Notes: generated from the letters alone by a model not told the origin. Shown: positions 8,309 to 16,507, counted from the first letter of the stretch. The stretch: 35,572 nucleotides of DNA from JAJPGZ01 sp041167105 (GCA_041167105.1 JBEEGX010000046.1:1-35572), one strand, 5' to 3'. Made by a program: numbers and translations.

Positions 8309-10063
8309 ATGAGTATTCAAGCTTTCAGCCTAACGAACCGGGCGGTGCAATCGCTGCCAAAACATTTGCTCCAGTTCGCGGTCGATCAGCGCTACGACGA
8401 TTACACATCGGTCGATCACGCGGTCTGGCGCTACATCATGCGGCAGAACACTTTTTTTCTGCGCGAGTACGCGCACAAAGTTTACTTCCAGGGTTTGCTC
8501 GACACCGGCATTTCTTTTGAGCGCATTCCGCGCATCGAAGAGATGAACGACATTCTTGGCCGGATCGATTGGGGCGCGGTCGCGGTGGACGGATTCATTC
8601 CCCCGGCGGCGTTCATGGAATTTCAGGCTTACAAAGTCCTCGTGATCGCGTGCGACATGCGCCAGATCCATCACATCGAATACACCCCCGCGCCCGACAT
8701 TGTGCACGAAGCGGCCGGGCACGCGCCGATCATTGTCGATCGCGAATACTCAAATTATCTCCAGCGTTTCGGCGAAGTGGGCGCGCGCGCGATGCAATCG
8801 AAAAAAGATTTCGAGCTCTATGAAGCGATTCGTCACTTGTCGATCTTGAAAGAACAGCCGAACAGCGACCCGAAGGAACTCGAGGAGGCGCAGAAGCTGG
8901 TAGAACATCGCCAGAAAAATCTCGGCGAACCATCGGAGATGGCGCTGCTTTCGCGCTTGCATTGGTGGACAGTCGAGTACGGGCTTATCGGCACGATGGA
9001 GAATCCGAAAATTTACGGCGCGGGGTTGCTCTCATCGATCGGCGAATCGGTTTCGTGTCTGGAGCCGCACGTGAAGAAAATCCCCTACTCCATCGACGCG
9101 GCGAAGCAGCCGTTCGACATCACGACAAAACAGCCGCAGCTCTTCGTCTGCCGCGATTTCCAGCATCTGCGCGATGTGCTCGAAGAATTCGCGAGCAAAA
9201 TGGCCTATCAAGTCGGCGGGGTTGAAGGGATCAACAAAGCGATCGAGTGCAACAACATTGCGACCTGCGAATACTCAAGCGGGCTGCAGGTGACCGGCGT
9301 GTTCGACGAAGTAATTGTCGATCAAAACAAGCGGCCAATTTATTTGCGCAGCAAAAGTGCGTCCGCGCTGGCCTATAAAGACAAACAACTCGAAGGCCAC
9401 GGTCGCGATTATCACAAGGAGGGATTCGGTTCGCCCATCGGCAACTTCAAGCCTAACGAACTGCGCGAAGGCAAGAAGACCAAACTGGAATTCGAAAGCG
9501 GCATCACGGTTGAGGGCAAGATCGACAAGGTACTTCAGCGCGACGGCAAAACATTGCTCGTCACGTTCTCAAACTGCACTGCGAAACACGGCGACCGCCT
9601 TTTGTTCGATCCGAGCTGGGGCGTATTCGACATGGCGGTGGGCGAGCACATCACATCGGTCTTCAACGGCGCGGCCGATAAAGACGCATACAACGAAGTC
9701 GCGCTCGTGCCGAAAGAGCGCACGATCAAAGTTCCGTCCGACGCGAAGCGCAAGAAGCTGGAAAATCTCTACGCCCAGGTGCGACAGATTCGCGAAACGA
9801 AAAAAGGTTACGAGCGGCTCGGCGAAATCTGGGAAACGCAGCAAGCCGAACATCCTAACGACTGGCTGTTGTCGATGGAGATTTTCGAGATTCTCGACGT
9901 GAACGAGCAACAGCCGCAGTTGAAAGCGAAGATCGACAAGTTCCTCAACGAAAAGAAGGCGACCACGAAAGATTTCGAAACTTTAATCAGTTGGGGATTT
10001 CGTTTGGTCGAATATCACAAGACAGCCGAGTATCAGGCGACGATGCAAGCGTCGCCGAAATGA
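8309..10063 (+). CDS. phhA: Aromatic amino acid hydroxylase (phenylalanine 4-monooxygenase-like), long form
   Basis: 584 residues, about twice the length of the short proteobacterial enzyme. The catalytic iron site is visible: H133 and H138 in DIVHEAAGHAP and E223 in WWTVEYGLIG, aligning with the two His and one Glu of the pterin-dependent hydroxylases. Further family motifs are FIPPAAFMEFQ and YTPAPDI. The enzyme uses tetrahydropterin, O2 and Fe(II), most likely to turn phenylalanine into tyrosine. Residues about 340-584 form an extra C-terminal region of unknown role (GFGSPIGNF, FDPSWGVFDMAVGEH). The context is strong: hppD, hmgA, folE and PTPS genes lie a few kb away on the other strand. 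Tyrosine or tryptophan hydroxylation cannot be excluded from sequence. ATGA overlaps the next gene. Confidence 0.88.
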   Translation: MSIQAFSLTNRAVQSLPKHLLQFAVDQRYDDYTSVDHAVWRYIMRQNTFFLREYAHKVYFQGLLDTGISFERIPRIEEMNDILGRIDWGAVAVDGFIPPAAFMEFQAYKVLVIACDMRQIHHIEYTPAPDIVHEAAGHAPIIVDREYSNYLQRFGEVGARAMQSKKDFELYEAIRHLSILKEQPNSDPKELEEAQKLVEHRQKNLGEPSEMALLSRLHWWTVEYGLIGTMENPKIYGAGLLSSIGESVSCLEPHVKKIPYSIDAAKQPFDITTKQPQLFVCRDFQHLRDVLEEFASKMAYQVGGVEGINKAIECNNIATCEYSSGLQVTGVFDEVIVDQNKRPIYLRSKSASALAYKDKQLEGHGRDYHKEGFGSPIGNFKPNELREGKKTKLEFESGITVEGKIDKVLQRDGKTLLVTFSNCTAKHGDRLLFDPSWGVFDMAVGEHITSVFNGAADKDAYNEVALVPKERTIKVPSDAKRKKLENLYAQVRQIRETKKGYERLGEIWETQQAEHPNDWLLSMEIFEILDVNEQQPQLKAKIDKFLNEKKATTKDFETLISWGFRLVEYHKTAEYQATMQASPK

Positions 10064-10836
10064 CGCCGATTCTCCCGCCGGAGCTGCTCGCGCGCGGACC
10101 TATCGTCATCGGTGCCACCGGCGGCTCCGGCACGCGCGTTCTCGCGAAGATCATTCGCGACAGCGGCGTCTATACTGGAAGGAAATTTACTTACGCGCTC
10201 GATAGCACCGAAATTAGCCAACCTTCCCTGCCGTGGATCGACAAGTACATCGCCAGTGAAATGGACGGCGCGCCGCCGCTGAGCGTTGCGGAAATGGCGA
10301 CTGACCTGCGCGCGGTTTTCGAAAACTTCACGGCGCCGTTGCAAATGCATGCCGAAAAATGGGGTTGGAAATCGCCGCGCAGCATTTACCTCCTCCCATT
10401 CTTCGCCGCTGTTTTCCCGGAGCTGCGTTTCATTCATGTCGTGCGCGACGGACGCGACATGGCGTTTTCGACTAACCAGCATCAACTGCGCGATTACGGC
10501 GCCACGATTGTGAAAGATCTGCCGCCGGATGCGCCCGAGCCGGTGCGCGCGATTGCCTTGTGGACGCGCGTGAACTTAAGCCGTGCCGAGTTTGCCGAGC
10601 GCGAGTTAGGTAATCGCTATTTGCGAATTCGGTTTGAAGATTTGTGCGAGCGTCCGATTGAAATCGTCACCGGTCTTCTGCACTTCATTGACGCAACCGG
10701 CGATGCGAACGCGATCGCGCAAAAAGAAATATCGCCGCCGGACACGATCGGCCGCTGGCGTACGCAAGATCGACATCTTATCGAAGAGCTGAATCGCATC
10801 GGCGCGCCGGCCTTACGCAAATTCGGATACGAGTAG
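10060..10836 (+). CDS. Sulfotransferase-fold protein
   Basis: 258 residues from the ATG at 10060. This start overlaps the hydroxylase stop (ATGA) and is preferred over the in-frame start at 9991, which lies deep in the upstream gene. The N-terminal PIVIGATGGSGTRVLAKII resembles the 5'-phosphosulfate-binding loop. FIHVVRDGRDMAFS near residues 124-137 matches the 3'-phosphate-binding motif of PAPS-dependent sulfotransferases, and RIRFEDLCERP fits the family. It would transfer sulfate from PAPS to an unknown acceptor. No sulfate-activation genes are nearby and the link to the hydroxylase is unclear. Confidence 0.75.
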   Translation: MTPILPPELLARGPIVIGATGGSGTRVLAKIIRDSGVYTGRKFTYALDSTEISQPSLPWIDKYIASEMDGAPPLSVAEMATDLRAVFENFTAPLQMHAEKWGWKSPRSIYLLPFFAAVFPELRFIHVVRDGRDMAFSTNQHQLRDYGATIVKDLPPDAPEPVRAIALWTRVNLSRAEFAERELGNRYLRIRFEDLCERPIEIVTGLLHFIDATGDANAIAQKEISPPDTIGRWRTQDRHLIEELNRIGAPALRKFGYE

Positions 10837-10919
10837 CGGCCTAACCGTACGAAAATATCAGGCGAGATACGGCCGGGCGCGACCGCGTTTCCGAATCAGG
10901 TCGAACCAACCATTACCTG

Positions 10920-11543
10920 ATGCATTCACGATTAATCTTTTCCGTTGCGATTGTTTGTTTCGCGCTGGCGCCGATTCACGCCGGCGAATTTTCCACGCGG
11001 GAAGTTTCGCCGCGCGTCCAGGCAATTGAATCGACCGGCACGGCGCTGTTCGAAGTGTCCGCCGGCTACAATTACATCCACTTGGGCGACGCCGGCATCG
11101 AACAAGAACATTTACACGGCGGCGATGTCTCGGCCTTTTTCAATTTAACTTCGTGGCTCGGAATCGGCGGCGATTTCATGGCGAACTTCGGCGATCGCTC
11201 GCAAAATTTTTTCGGCACCGCTGTCGAGCTTGAGAGCCGGCGCTTCCTTTATCTCGGCGGGCTGCGCATCACCCCGTGGCAAAATGACCGGCTCCGATTT
11301 TTCACTGAATTTCTGGCGGGCGGCGTGCATGCCGAACTTGAAGGCAGTGTCGGTTCAGTCAGTCGCACTTTTAAAGATGACGGTTTTGCGGGAGCGGCCG
11401 GCGGCGGAATCGATTGGCGATTTAGCCATCGTCTCGCGTGGCGCGTTCTGCAGGCGGATTACCTGCCGACAAATCTCGGCGACCAATGGCAGCACGACGT
11501 CCGTGTCTCCACCGGCATCGTCATCAGCTTCGGCGGGCGTTAA
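10920..11543 (+). CDS. Outer-membrane beta-barrel protein, function unknown
   Basis: 207 residues. A signal peptide covers residues 1-21 (IVCFALAPIHA, probable cut before Gly22). The mature part alternates polar and hydrophobic residues in beta strands with many Gly and aromatic residues: VSAGYNYIHLGDAG, GIGGDFMANFGD, RFLYLGGLRI, RFFTEFLAGGVHAEL, WRVLQADYL, VRVSTGIVISFG. This is typical of small OmpA/OmpW-like eight-strand barrels. The C-terminus is Gly-Gly-Arg rather than a terminal Phe. It faces the SDR gene convergently across a 25-nt gap with no obvious terminator. The 83-nt gap before it shows no recognisable element apart from a CCTAAC. Confidence 0.7.
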   Translation: MHSRLIFSVAIVCFALAPIHAGEFSTREVSPRVQAIESTGTALFEVSAGYNYIHLGDAGIEQEHLHGGDVSAFFNLTSWLGIGGDFMANFGDRSQNFFGTAVELESRRFLYLGGLRITPWQNDRLRFFTEFLAGGVHAELEGSVGSVSRTFKDDGFAGAAGGGIDWRFSHRLAWRVLQADYLPTNLGDQWQHDVRVSTGIVISFGGR

Positions 11544-11568
11544 GCGTTAGGCCGCGCAGTCGTTTCGA

Positions 11569-12261
11569 CTACAACGCGCCGGCCACGTTTGTCAGCGAAA
11601 TATTTTCCACCGCGACATCGGCCTCGCGCGAAATGGCGAAGGCAACGGCATCTGCGATCTCGCTGGGCGAAATCATTTTCTCGCGTGGCCATTCACCAGC
11701 CACGTCGTTCCAGATTTCGGTCGCGGTCGCCGCCGGATAAATATTAATCACGCGCACCTTGTGCTCGCGCAATTCTTCGCGCACCGATTGTGAGAAACCT
11801 TCGAGCGCGAATTTGCTCATGCAATATGCGCTCCAACCGGGAAACCCGGTCTTCGCCGCGATCGAAAGCACATTGACGATTGTCGATCCTGGCGGCATGC
11901 GCGGCGCGAAATGTTGCGTGAGCATGAAGGGCGCGGTGATGTTGACGCCGACGGTTTGCTCCCATTCCACCTGCGTGATTTCGGTGAAGGGCTTCACCAC
12001 CGCGATGCCGGCGTTGTTCACGAGCACGTTCAACGGTTTATCGCCAACCTGCGCAATCAAATCGCAAATGCCGGATGTGTTCGCGAGATCGTGAATTAAT
12101 TTCGTCACGCTTCGGCAACGCGTCCCGACTGCTTTGCAAACTTCGGCGAGCGCGACCGTGTCCCGGCCGTGCAACAGAAGATCGACATCTTCATTCGCCA
12201 GCTTCTCCGCGATGGCGCGGCCGATACCGCGACTGGCGCCGGTGATGAGAATACGTTTCAT
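11569..12261 (-). CDS. Short-chain dehydrogenase/reductase; candidate sepiapterin-reductase-like
   Basis: 230 residues from the ATG giving MKRILITGASRGIG; a GTG three codons upstream (12270) is an alternative. The classical SDR core is present: TGASRGIG cofactor loop, NNAG near residue 84, a catalytic Ser in NVLSIAAK, and YCMSK with the catalytic Tyr and Lys. The HGRD after the second strand suggests NADPH. It is last in the order hppD-hmgA-folE-PTPS-SDR, 74 nt after PTPS. In tetrahydrobiopterin synthesis, the step after PTPS is catalysed by sepiapterin reductase, an SDR, so that role is proposed from context. SDR specificity cannot be read reliably from sequence, so a generic ketone or aldehyde reductase is possible. 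Confidence 0.85.
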   Translation of the reverse strand: MKRILITGASRGIGRAIAEKLANEDVDLLLHGRDTVALAEVCKAVGTRCRSVTKLIHDLANTSGICDLIAQVGDKPLNVLVNNAGIAVVKPFTEITQVEWEQTVGVNITAPFMLTQHFAPRMPPGSTIVNVLSIAAKTGFPGWSAYCMSKFALEGFSQSVREELREHKVRVINIYPAATATEIWNDVAGEWPREKMISPSEIADAVAFAISREADVAVENISLTNVAGAL

Positions 12262-12269
12262 CGTTTCCA

Positions 12270-12341
12270 CTGTAGCGGCGGTCTATGACCGTCACATACT
12301 TTCGGTGACAAGACGGCGACGCTCATAGAGCGCCGCTACAG
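12270..12341. repeat. REP-like long imperfect palindrome between PTPS and SDR genes
   Basis: Perfect 11-bp terminal arms CTGTAGCGGCG (12270-12280) and CGCCGCTACAG (12331-12341). Inner complementary pairs are CTATGA (12283-12288) / TCATAG (12323-12328) and GTCAC / GTGAC. The TAG stop of the PTPS gene lies inside the right arm. It shares CTGTAGCG with the element at 8226-8279. Confidence 0.8.
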
Positions 12342-13523
12342 TTTTCTTAAGGTGAAGCGGTTGTTCGCCGTTTCCCACAAGCGCAGCCTAACGAGTCGCT
12401 GCCGCATGCGATTGTCGATCTTGTCCCAAAGCGCGCGCACGATATTCTCGCCGGTCGAAGAGATATTGCGAAATTCTTCGGTTTCGCGGTCGAGGTGCTT
12501 GTCGCGCCACGGATCAATCGATTCGCCGATCGCGGAACGCATTTGCGCGTAATCAAATGCGGCACCGGTGCGCTCGTCGTAATTCGCGGCGATGGTCGCT
12601 TCGCTTGTGTAGAAATGACCGTGGCCGCCGGGATTGTTGCACTTGCCGAAAAGCTCGGCGTTTTGCGCATCGCTGAATTGCGGCACGTGCAATCGATGCG
12701 CCGCGCCAAAACTTTCGCGCATGCCCACGAACATTTCGCCATCGCGCCATGCTTCCACAAAAAAATCATCGCGCTCATGCAGGCGCACGCGCAGTGCGGT
12801 TGAGCGCTCGGCGGTCTCGCGCAGCATCAAACGCGCGATTGATTCAGTCGTGACCGGTTGTTCGCGCAGGGCGGGCACGTCGTGATTCAGATGTTTGTGA
12901 TCCAACGCGGCGCGCAGACGTTGGACAAGATCGACAACGTCATCTCGCAAGCTGTTCCCATCGAAAGTGAGCCGGACACGATACGAATGTCCGTGGTCGC
13001 GCACAGATGGGCCGTACAGTTTCTCGTTCTCAGCATCGCTTAAATGCGGGGACACGGTGCGGCGCGCGGCGGAAAATTCGAACCAGTAATTCGCGTCCAC
13101 CGGTCCTTTGGCGAATGCCGTCGCGCTGCGATTGGGCGATTCGCGAAGATGAACGGCTGCGAGCTTCGCGCGCTCACCGGAAAAAAGCGGCGTGGCGTCC
13201 CGCAGCAGTTGCAGGGCGATGTTTTCCGCAGTCGGCACCACATCGCGAAAAGCCGGATTGTCGTCGTTTAGAAAACGATGGTCGTATCGATCATTGATTA
13301 CCTCGCCGGCGCGCCGTTTGATTTCGCTAATGTTGATCAGCATTCCGGTGACGGGATCCGGTTCGCCGCTGAAAACAAAATAGGCGACGTAATTGCGGCC
13401 GCTGCCGTACTTCGCGGCGCTTTCTTCGCCAAACCGCGCGCGATTTTGCTCGATCGACAAGTCCGGCGAAAACAATCGCCGCGATGCGGAGAACTCGAGA
13501 CGTTTGCTGACCGTCAACAGCAT
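12336..13523 (-). CDS. Three tandem 6-pyruvoyl-tetrahydropterin synthase (PTPS/QueD-like) domains in one protein
   Basis: 395 residues, about three times a normal PTPS (120-150). Repeats cover about 5-130, 145-257 and 266-388. Each has the N-terminal FxAxxR/H motif, the central HGH-type motif, a DHKxLN-like motif and a T(A/E/G)E motif. Domain 3 keeps all zinc ligands (H276, H301, H303) and the Cys of CNNPGGHGH (C295) but has Asp where the catalytic His of DHK is expected (341). Domain 2 keeps HGH (178, 180) and DHKHLN (His209) but has Arg154 for the first His. Domain 1 has lost the zinc ligands (R15, S41, R43) but keeps DHRFLN and PTAEN. It lies 8 nt after folE. Products may be 6-pyruvoyl-tetrahydropterin (cofactor route) or 6-carboxytetrahydropterin (queuosine route); context favours the first. 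Confidence 0.85.
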   Translation of the reverse strand: MLLTVSKRLEFSASRRLFSPDLSIEQNRARFGEESAAKYGSGRNYVAYFVFSGEPDPVTGMLINISEIKRRAGEVINDRYDHRFLNDDNPAFRDVVPTAENIALQLLRDATPLFSGERAKLAAVHLRESPNRSATAFAKGPVDANYWFEFSAARRTVSPHLSDAENEKLYGPSVRDHGHSYRVRLTFDGNSLRDDVVDLVQRLRAALDHKHLNHDVPALREQPVTTESIARLMLRETAERSTALRVRLHERDDFFVEAWRDGEMFVGMRESFGAAHRLHVPQFSDAQNAELFGKCNNPGGHGHFYTSEATIAANYDERTGAAFDYAQMRSAIGESIDPWRDKHLDRETEEFRNISSTGENIVRALWDKIDNRMRQRLVRLRLWETANNRFTLRKL

Positions 13524-13531
13524 GACGGTCG

Positions 13532-14167
13532 TTATCCCTGCAGCAGCGCGAGAAATTCCGAACGCGTGCGCGCGTCATCCTTGAACGAGCCTAACAAGCA
13601 GGAGGTTTTCATGACCGAGTTCTGCTTTTCCACGCCGCGCATCATCATGCAGAGATGTTTCGCTTCGACCACAACGGCGACGCCATTCGGTTCGAGACAA
13701 TCCATCAGCGACTCCGCAATTTGGGTTGTTAGATTTTCCTGAATTTGGAGACGACGCGCGTAAAGATCGACAATGCGCGCCACCTTCGACAGGCCGATGA
13801 CTTTCCCGTTCGGAATGTAAGCGACGTGCGCGCGTCCGATGAATGGCAGGAGATGATGCTCGCACATTGAGTAAAGCTCGATGTCTTTGACCAGGACAAT
13901 CTCGCTCGCTTCCGAATCGAAGATGGCGTCGTTCACGATTTCTTCGACGCTCTGGCGATAACCTTGCGTGAGAAATTCGAGCGCACGCGCCGCGCGCGCC
14001 GGCGTCTTCATCAATCCCTGGCGCTCGGGGTCTTCGCCGATTGCTTCGAGCAGCTCGCGATAGACTTTCGTTAGGCGACCGATTTGTCCCGGCGGCAACG
14101 CATCGGATTCGCGCGCGAGGCGGTCGTCAGTCGCGGTCTCGTGATCGTAAGTGCGCAAGATCGACAA
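13532..14167 (-). CDS. folE: GTP cyclohydrolase I
   Basis: 211 residues. ELYSMCEHHLLPFIGRAHVAYIPNGKVIGLSKVARIVDLYARRLQ and AKHLCMMMRGV contain the zinc ligands (Cys and His of CEHH, Cys of HLC) and the GTP-binding core. MKTPARAA is the usual N-terminal helix motif. The enzyme makes 7,8-dihydroneopterin triphosphate, the first step of folate and tetrahydrobiopterin synthesis. No ATG precedes residue 53, so a TTG is used as start: either 14167, inside the motif, or the next TTG three codons on. It begins 3 nt after the hmgA stop and is followed at 8 nt by the PTPS gene. This places it in a catabolic operon rather than a folate one. Confidence 0.93.
   Translation of the reverse strand: MSILRTYDHETATDDRLARESDALPPGQIGRLTKVYRELLEAIGEDPERQGLMKTPARAARALEFLTQGYRQSVEEIVNDAIFDSEASEIVLVKDIELYSMCEHHLLPFIGRAHVAYIPNGKVIGLSKVARIVDLYARRLQIQENLTTQIAESLMDCLEPNGVAVVVEAKHLCMMMRGVEKQNSVMKTSCLLGSFKDDARTRSEFLALLQG
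14157..14166 (+). repeat. AAGATCGACA motif copy at the folE start
   Basis: Exact 10-mer overlapping the first codons of folE (TTG TCG ATC TTG on the minus strand), directly after the hmgA stop. Confidence 0.85.
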
Positions 14168-14170
14168 TCG

Positions 14171-15355
14171 TTAGTCCAGCCAGCTCAGCGGATATTTCTC
14201 GTCGTCCATCGCCACAGCCGCTTCCGTCAGCTCGAGTGTGTGTTGCGTGTCGAACATGACCGCGAGCTCTTCCGTGCGCGTCGCGTTTTTGCTCGCCATG
14301 ATCGTTCCCGGATGCGGGCCGTGCGGAATCCCGCGCGGGTGCAACGTGATCGACGCCGGCTCGATACCCTTTCGCGAACCGAAATTTCCGCGCACGTAAA
14401 ATAAAACTTCGTCCGCTTCGACGTTGTCATGCACCCACGGAATTTTCACGGCTTCGGGATGCGTATCCAAAAATCGCGGCGCGAATGTGCAGACGACGTA
14501 GCCGCGAATCTCGAAGGTCTGATGGATCGGCGGCGGTTGGTGCACCGTGCCGGTGATCGGCTCGAAGTCCTGCGCGTTAAATGTGAACGGATAGACGTAT
14601 CCGTCCCAACCGACGACATCGAATGGGTTGTGCGCCATCGTCACGCACGTCCAACGCGGACCGTCCTTTACGAGAACCTCGGTGTCTTCTTCAAGATCGA
14701 CAACGTTAAGCTCGGTCGGCCCATGGAAATCGCGTTCGGAATACGGCGAGCCCATTTTGATTTGGCCTTCGCCATTCATATAGCGTTTCGGAATTCGAAC
14801 CGGACCCGCTGATTCGAGAATTAAATAATCTTCTTCGTCAATTTTATCCGGCACGAGGCGATAAGTGATGCCGCGCGGAATGACGATGTAATCTTCGGCG
14901 CGATAACGTTGCTTGCCGAACATCGTCTCGACCGTCCCGCCGCCTTTGAAGACGAATATGATTTCGTCGGCGCCGCCATTCTTAAAATACTCGAACTTGC
15001 CGTAGAGTTTTTCCGGACGCGCGCGCCACGCCGTCATGTCCTGATTGAAAAGAATCGGCACGCGGCCGCTGTAGAGATCGCCGCGGCGCGGCATGTTCGC
15101 GGTTTTCAAATGATGATGACGCAGCGGGCTGTCGGCGGCTTTCTTCAGCTCTTCACACTTCAATAACTTCACGCTGCGCACGCGCGTAGGCGGCCGCAGG
15201 TGATACATGATCGAGAACGCTTCGTTGAATCCTTCGGTCGTCACGACGTGCTCGTAATAGATGCCCTCATTTTTGTAACCGGGTCCCTGGCCGTTGCGAT
15301 GAAACCAGATGTGATGCTTTCTCGGCAGGTCACCGAGTCGTTGATAAAATGGCAT
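14171..15355 (-). CDS. hmgA: Homogentisate 1,2-dioxygenase
   Basis: 394 residues, the shorter bacterial form. Family signatures include MPFYQRLGDLPRKHHIWF at the N-terminus, NQDMTAWRARP, the cupin strand EIIFVFKGGGTVETMFG, AHNPFDVVGWDGYVYPF, and the Fe(II) site region VHDNVEADEVLFYVRGNFG followed by HPRGIPHGPHPG. It opens the homogentisate ring to maleylacetoacetate. The ATG at 15355 is supported by a good Shine-Dalgarno GGAGGT at 15366-15371. The spacer between them is exactly one copy of the AAGATCGACA motif. The gene follows hppD by 18 nt. Maleylacetoacetate isomerase and fumarylacetoacetase genes are not in the window. Confidence 0.92.
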   Translation of the reverse strand: MPFYQRLGDLPRKHHIWFHRNGQGPGYKNEGIYYEHVVTTEGFNEAFSIMYHLRPPTRVRSVKLLKCEELKKAADSPLRHHHLKTANMPRRGDLYSGRVPILFNQDMTAWRARPEKLYGKFEYFKNGGADEIIFVFKGGGTVETMFGKQRYRAEDYIVIPRGITYRLVPDKIDEEDYLILESAGPVRIPKRYMNGEGQIKMGSPYSERDFHGPTELNVVDLEEDTEVLVKDGPRWTCVTMAHNPFDVVGWDGYVYPFTFNAQDFEPITGTVHQPPPIHQTFEIRGYVVCTFAPRFLDTHPEAVKIPWVHDNVEADEVLFYVRGNFGSRKGIEPASITLHPRGIPHGPHPGTIMASKNATRTEELAVMFDTQHTLELTEAAVAMDDEKYPLSWLD

Positions 15356-15371
15356 TGTCGATCTTACCTCC
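15356..15371 (-). promoter_or_regulatory. hmgA ribosome-binding site with a motif-filled spacer
   Basis: On the minus strand GGAGGT (15371-15366) is followed by AAGATCGACA (15365-15356) and then ATG. The repeat therefore forms the entire 10-nt spacer. Confidence 0.75.
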
Positions 15372-15373
15372 GT

Positions 15374-16507
15374 TTACAAATTCCCTCGCCGATCTTGCTC
15401 TTTCTCGAGCGCCTCAAACAGCGCCTTGAAATTGCCTTTTCCGAAACTCTTCGCGCCTTTGCGTTGAATGATTTCGAAAAATAACGTCGGCCGATCTTCC
15501 ACCGGCTTGGTGAAAATCTGCAGCAGATATCCTTCGTTATCGCGATCGACCAGGATGCCGAGTCGCTTTAATGGCTCAAGATCTTCATCGATGTGGCCGA
15601 CGCGATCGGGCAACTCGTCGTAATACGTTGACGGAATATTCAGGAACTCGACGCCGCGCTTTTGGATCTCGGTCACGGTTTTCACGATATCCTTTGTCGC
15701 GATCGCGACGTGTTGCACACCTTCACCGTTGTAAAATTCGAGATACTCTTCCACCTGCGATTTCTTTTTGCCTTCGGCCGGCTCGTTGATCGGAAATTTC
15801 ACAAAGCCGTTCCCGTTGCTCATGACTTTGCTCATCAGGGCCGAGTATTCGGTCGAGATGTCCTTGTCGTCGAAGGTCAGGATGTTTTTGAAGCCCATCA
15901 CGTCTTCGTAAAATTTCACCCACGGATTCATCTGGTTCCAACCGACGTTGCCCACGCAATGATCGCAATAGAGCAGTCCGGTCTCGCTCGGATTGTAATT
16001 GGATTCCCATTTCTCGAATCCCGGCATGAATGGCCCGGTGTAATCGTCGCGCTCGATGAAAAGATGTACCACCTCGCCGTAAGTGTGGATACCGCTCATG
16101 ACGAGCTTGCCGTGTTTGTCCTCCAGCGTCTTCGGCTCGAGATAACTTTTACCGCCGCGCTGCGTCGTTTCCTTCCACGCCGATGTCGCGTCCTTCACTT
16201 TCAACGCGATCGCCTTTACCCCATCGCCGTGTTTGTAAATATGATCGGCGATCTCGTTCTGCGGCCGCAACGGAGTCGTTAGGACAAACGTCAGCTTATC
16301 CTGCCGGATCGCATAACTGACTTTATCGCGCGTCCCGGTTTCCGGTCCGGAATAGGCCAGGCTCTGAAAACCAAATGCCGTTTTGTAGAAATGCGCCGCC
16401 TGCTTCGCGTTGCCGACATAAAACTCGATGTAATCGGTGCCTTCGAGCGGTAAAAAATCCTGCTCCGTTGCCGGAACTTTTTTCGGAGCTGCAATTGTCG
16501 TTGGCAT
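15374..16507 (-). CDS. hppD: 4-hydroxyphenylpyruvate dioxygenase
   Basis: 377 residues with two vicinal-oxygen-chelate halves. Fe(II) ligands are visible at H183 (LYCDHCVGNV), H266 (GVQHVAIAT) and E345 (FFEIIQRKG). The C-terminal KSFGKGNFKALFEALEKEQ is the family's gating helix. The enzyme converts 4-hydroxyphenylpyruvate to homogentisate, the substrate of the next gene. It heads a minus-strand run hppD-hmgA-folE-PTPS-SDR and has a plausible promoter just upstream (16539-16567). AAGGAA at 16512-16517 may be its ribosome-binding site, 4 nt before the ATG. Confidence 0.94.
   Translation of the reverse strand: MPTTIAAPKKVPATEQDFLPLEGTDYIEFYVGNAKQAAHFYKTAFGFQSLAYSGPETGTRDKVSYAIRQDKLTFVLTTPLRPQNEIADHIYKHGDGVKAIALKVKDATSAWKETTQRGGKSYLEPKTLEDKHGKLVMSGIHTYGEVVHLFIERDDYTGPFMPGFEKWESNYNPSETGLLYCDHCVGNVGWNQMNPWVKFYEDVMGFKNILTFDDKDISTEYSALMSKVMSNGNGFVKFPINEPAEGKKKSQVEEYLEFYNGEGVQHVAIATKDIVKTVTEIQKRGVEFLNIPSTYYDELPDRVGHIDEDLEPLKRLGILVDRDNEGYLLQIFTKPVEDRPTLFFEIIQRKGAKSFGKGNFKALFEALEKEQDRRGNL

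Noticed and set aside
9315..9902. Second frame (195 codons) within the aromatic hydroxylase gene
   Set aside because: It is rich in Ser/Arg/Thr with no motif, and the other frame carries the conserved enzyme continuously.
12270..12341. CRISPR-like or terminator reading of the palindromic element
   Set aside because: There are no regularly spaced repeats, and the right arm lies within the end of a gene. A REP-like element explains it better, though an effect on transcript ends is possible.
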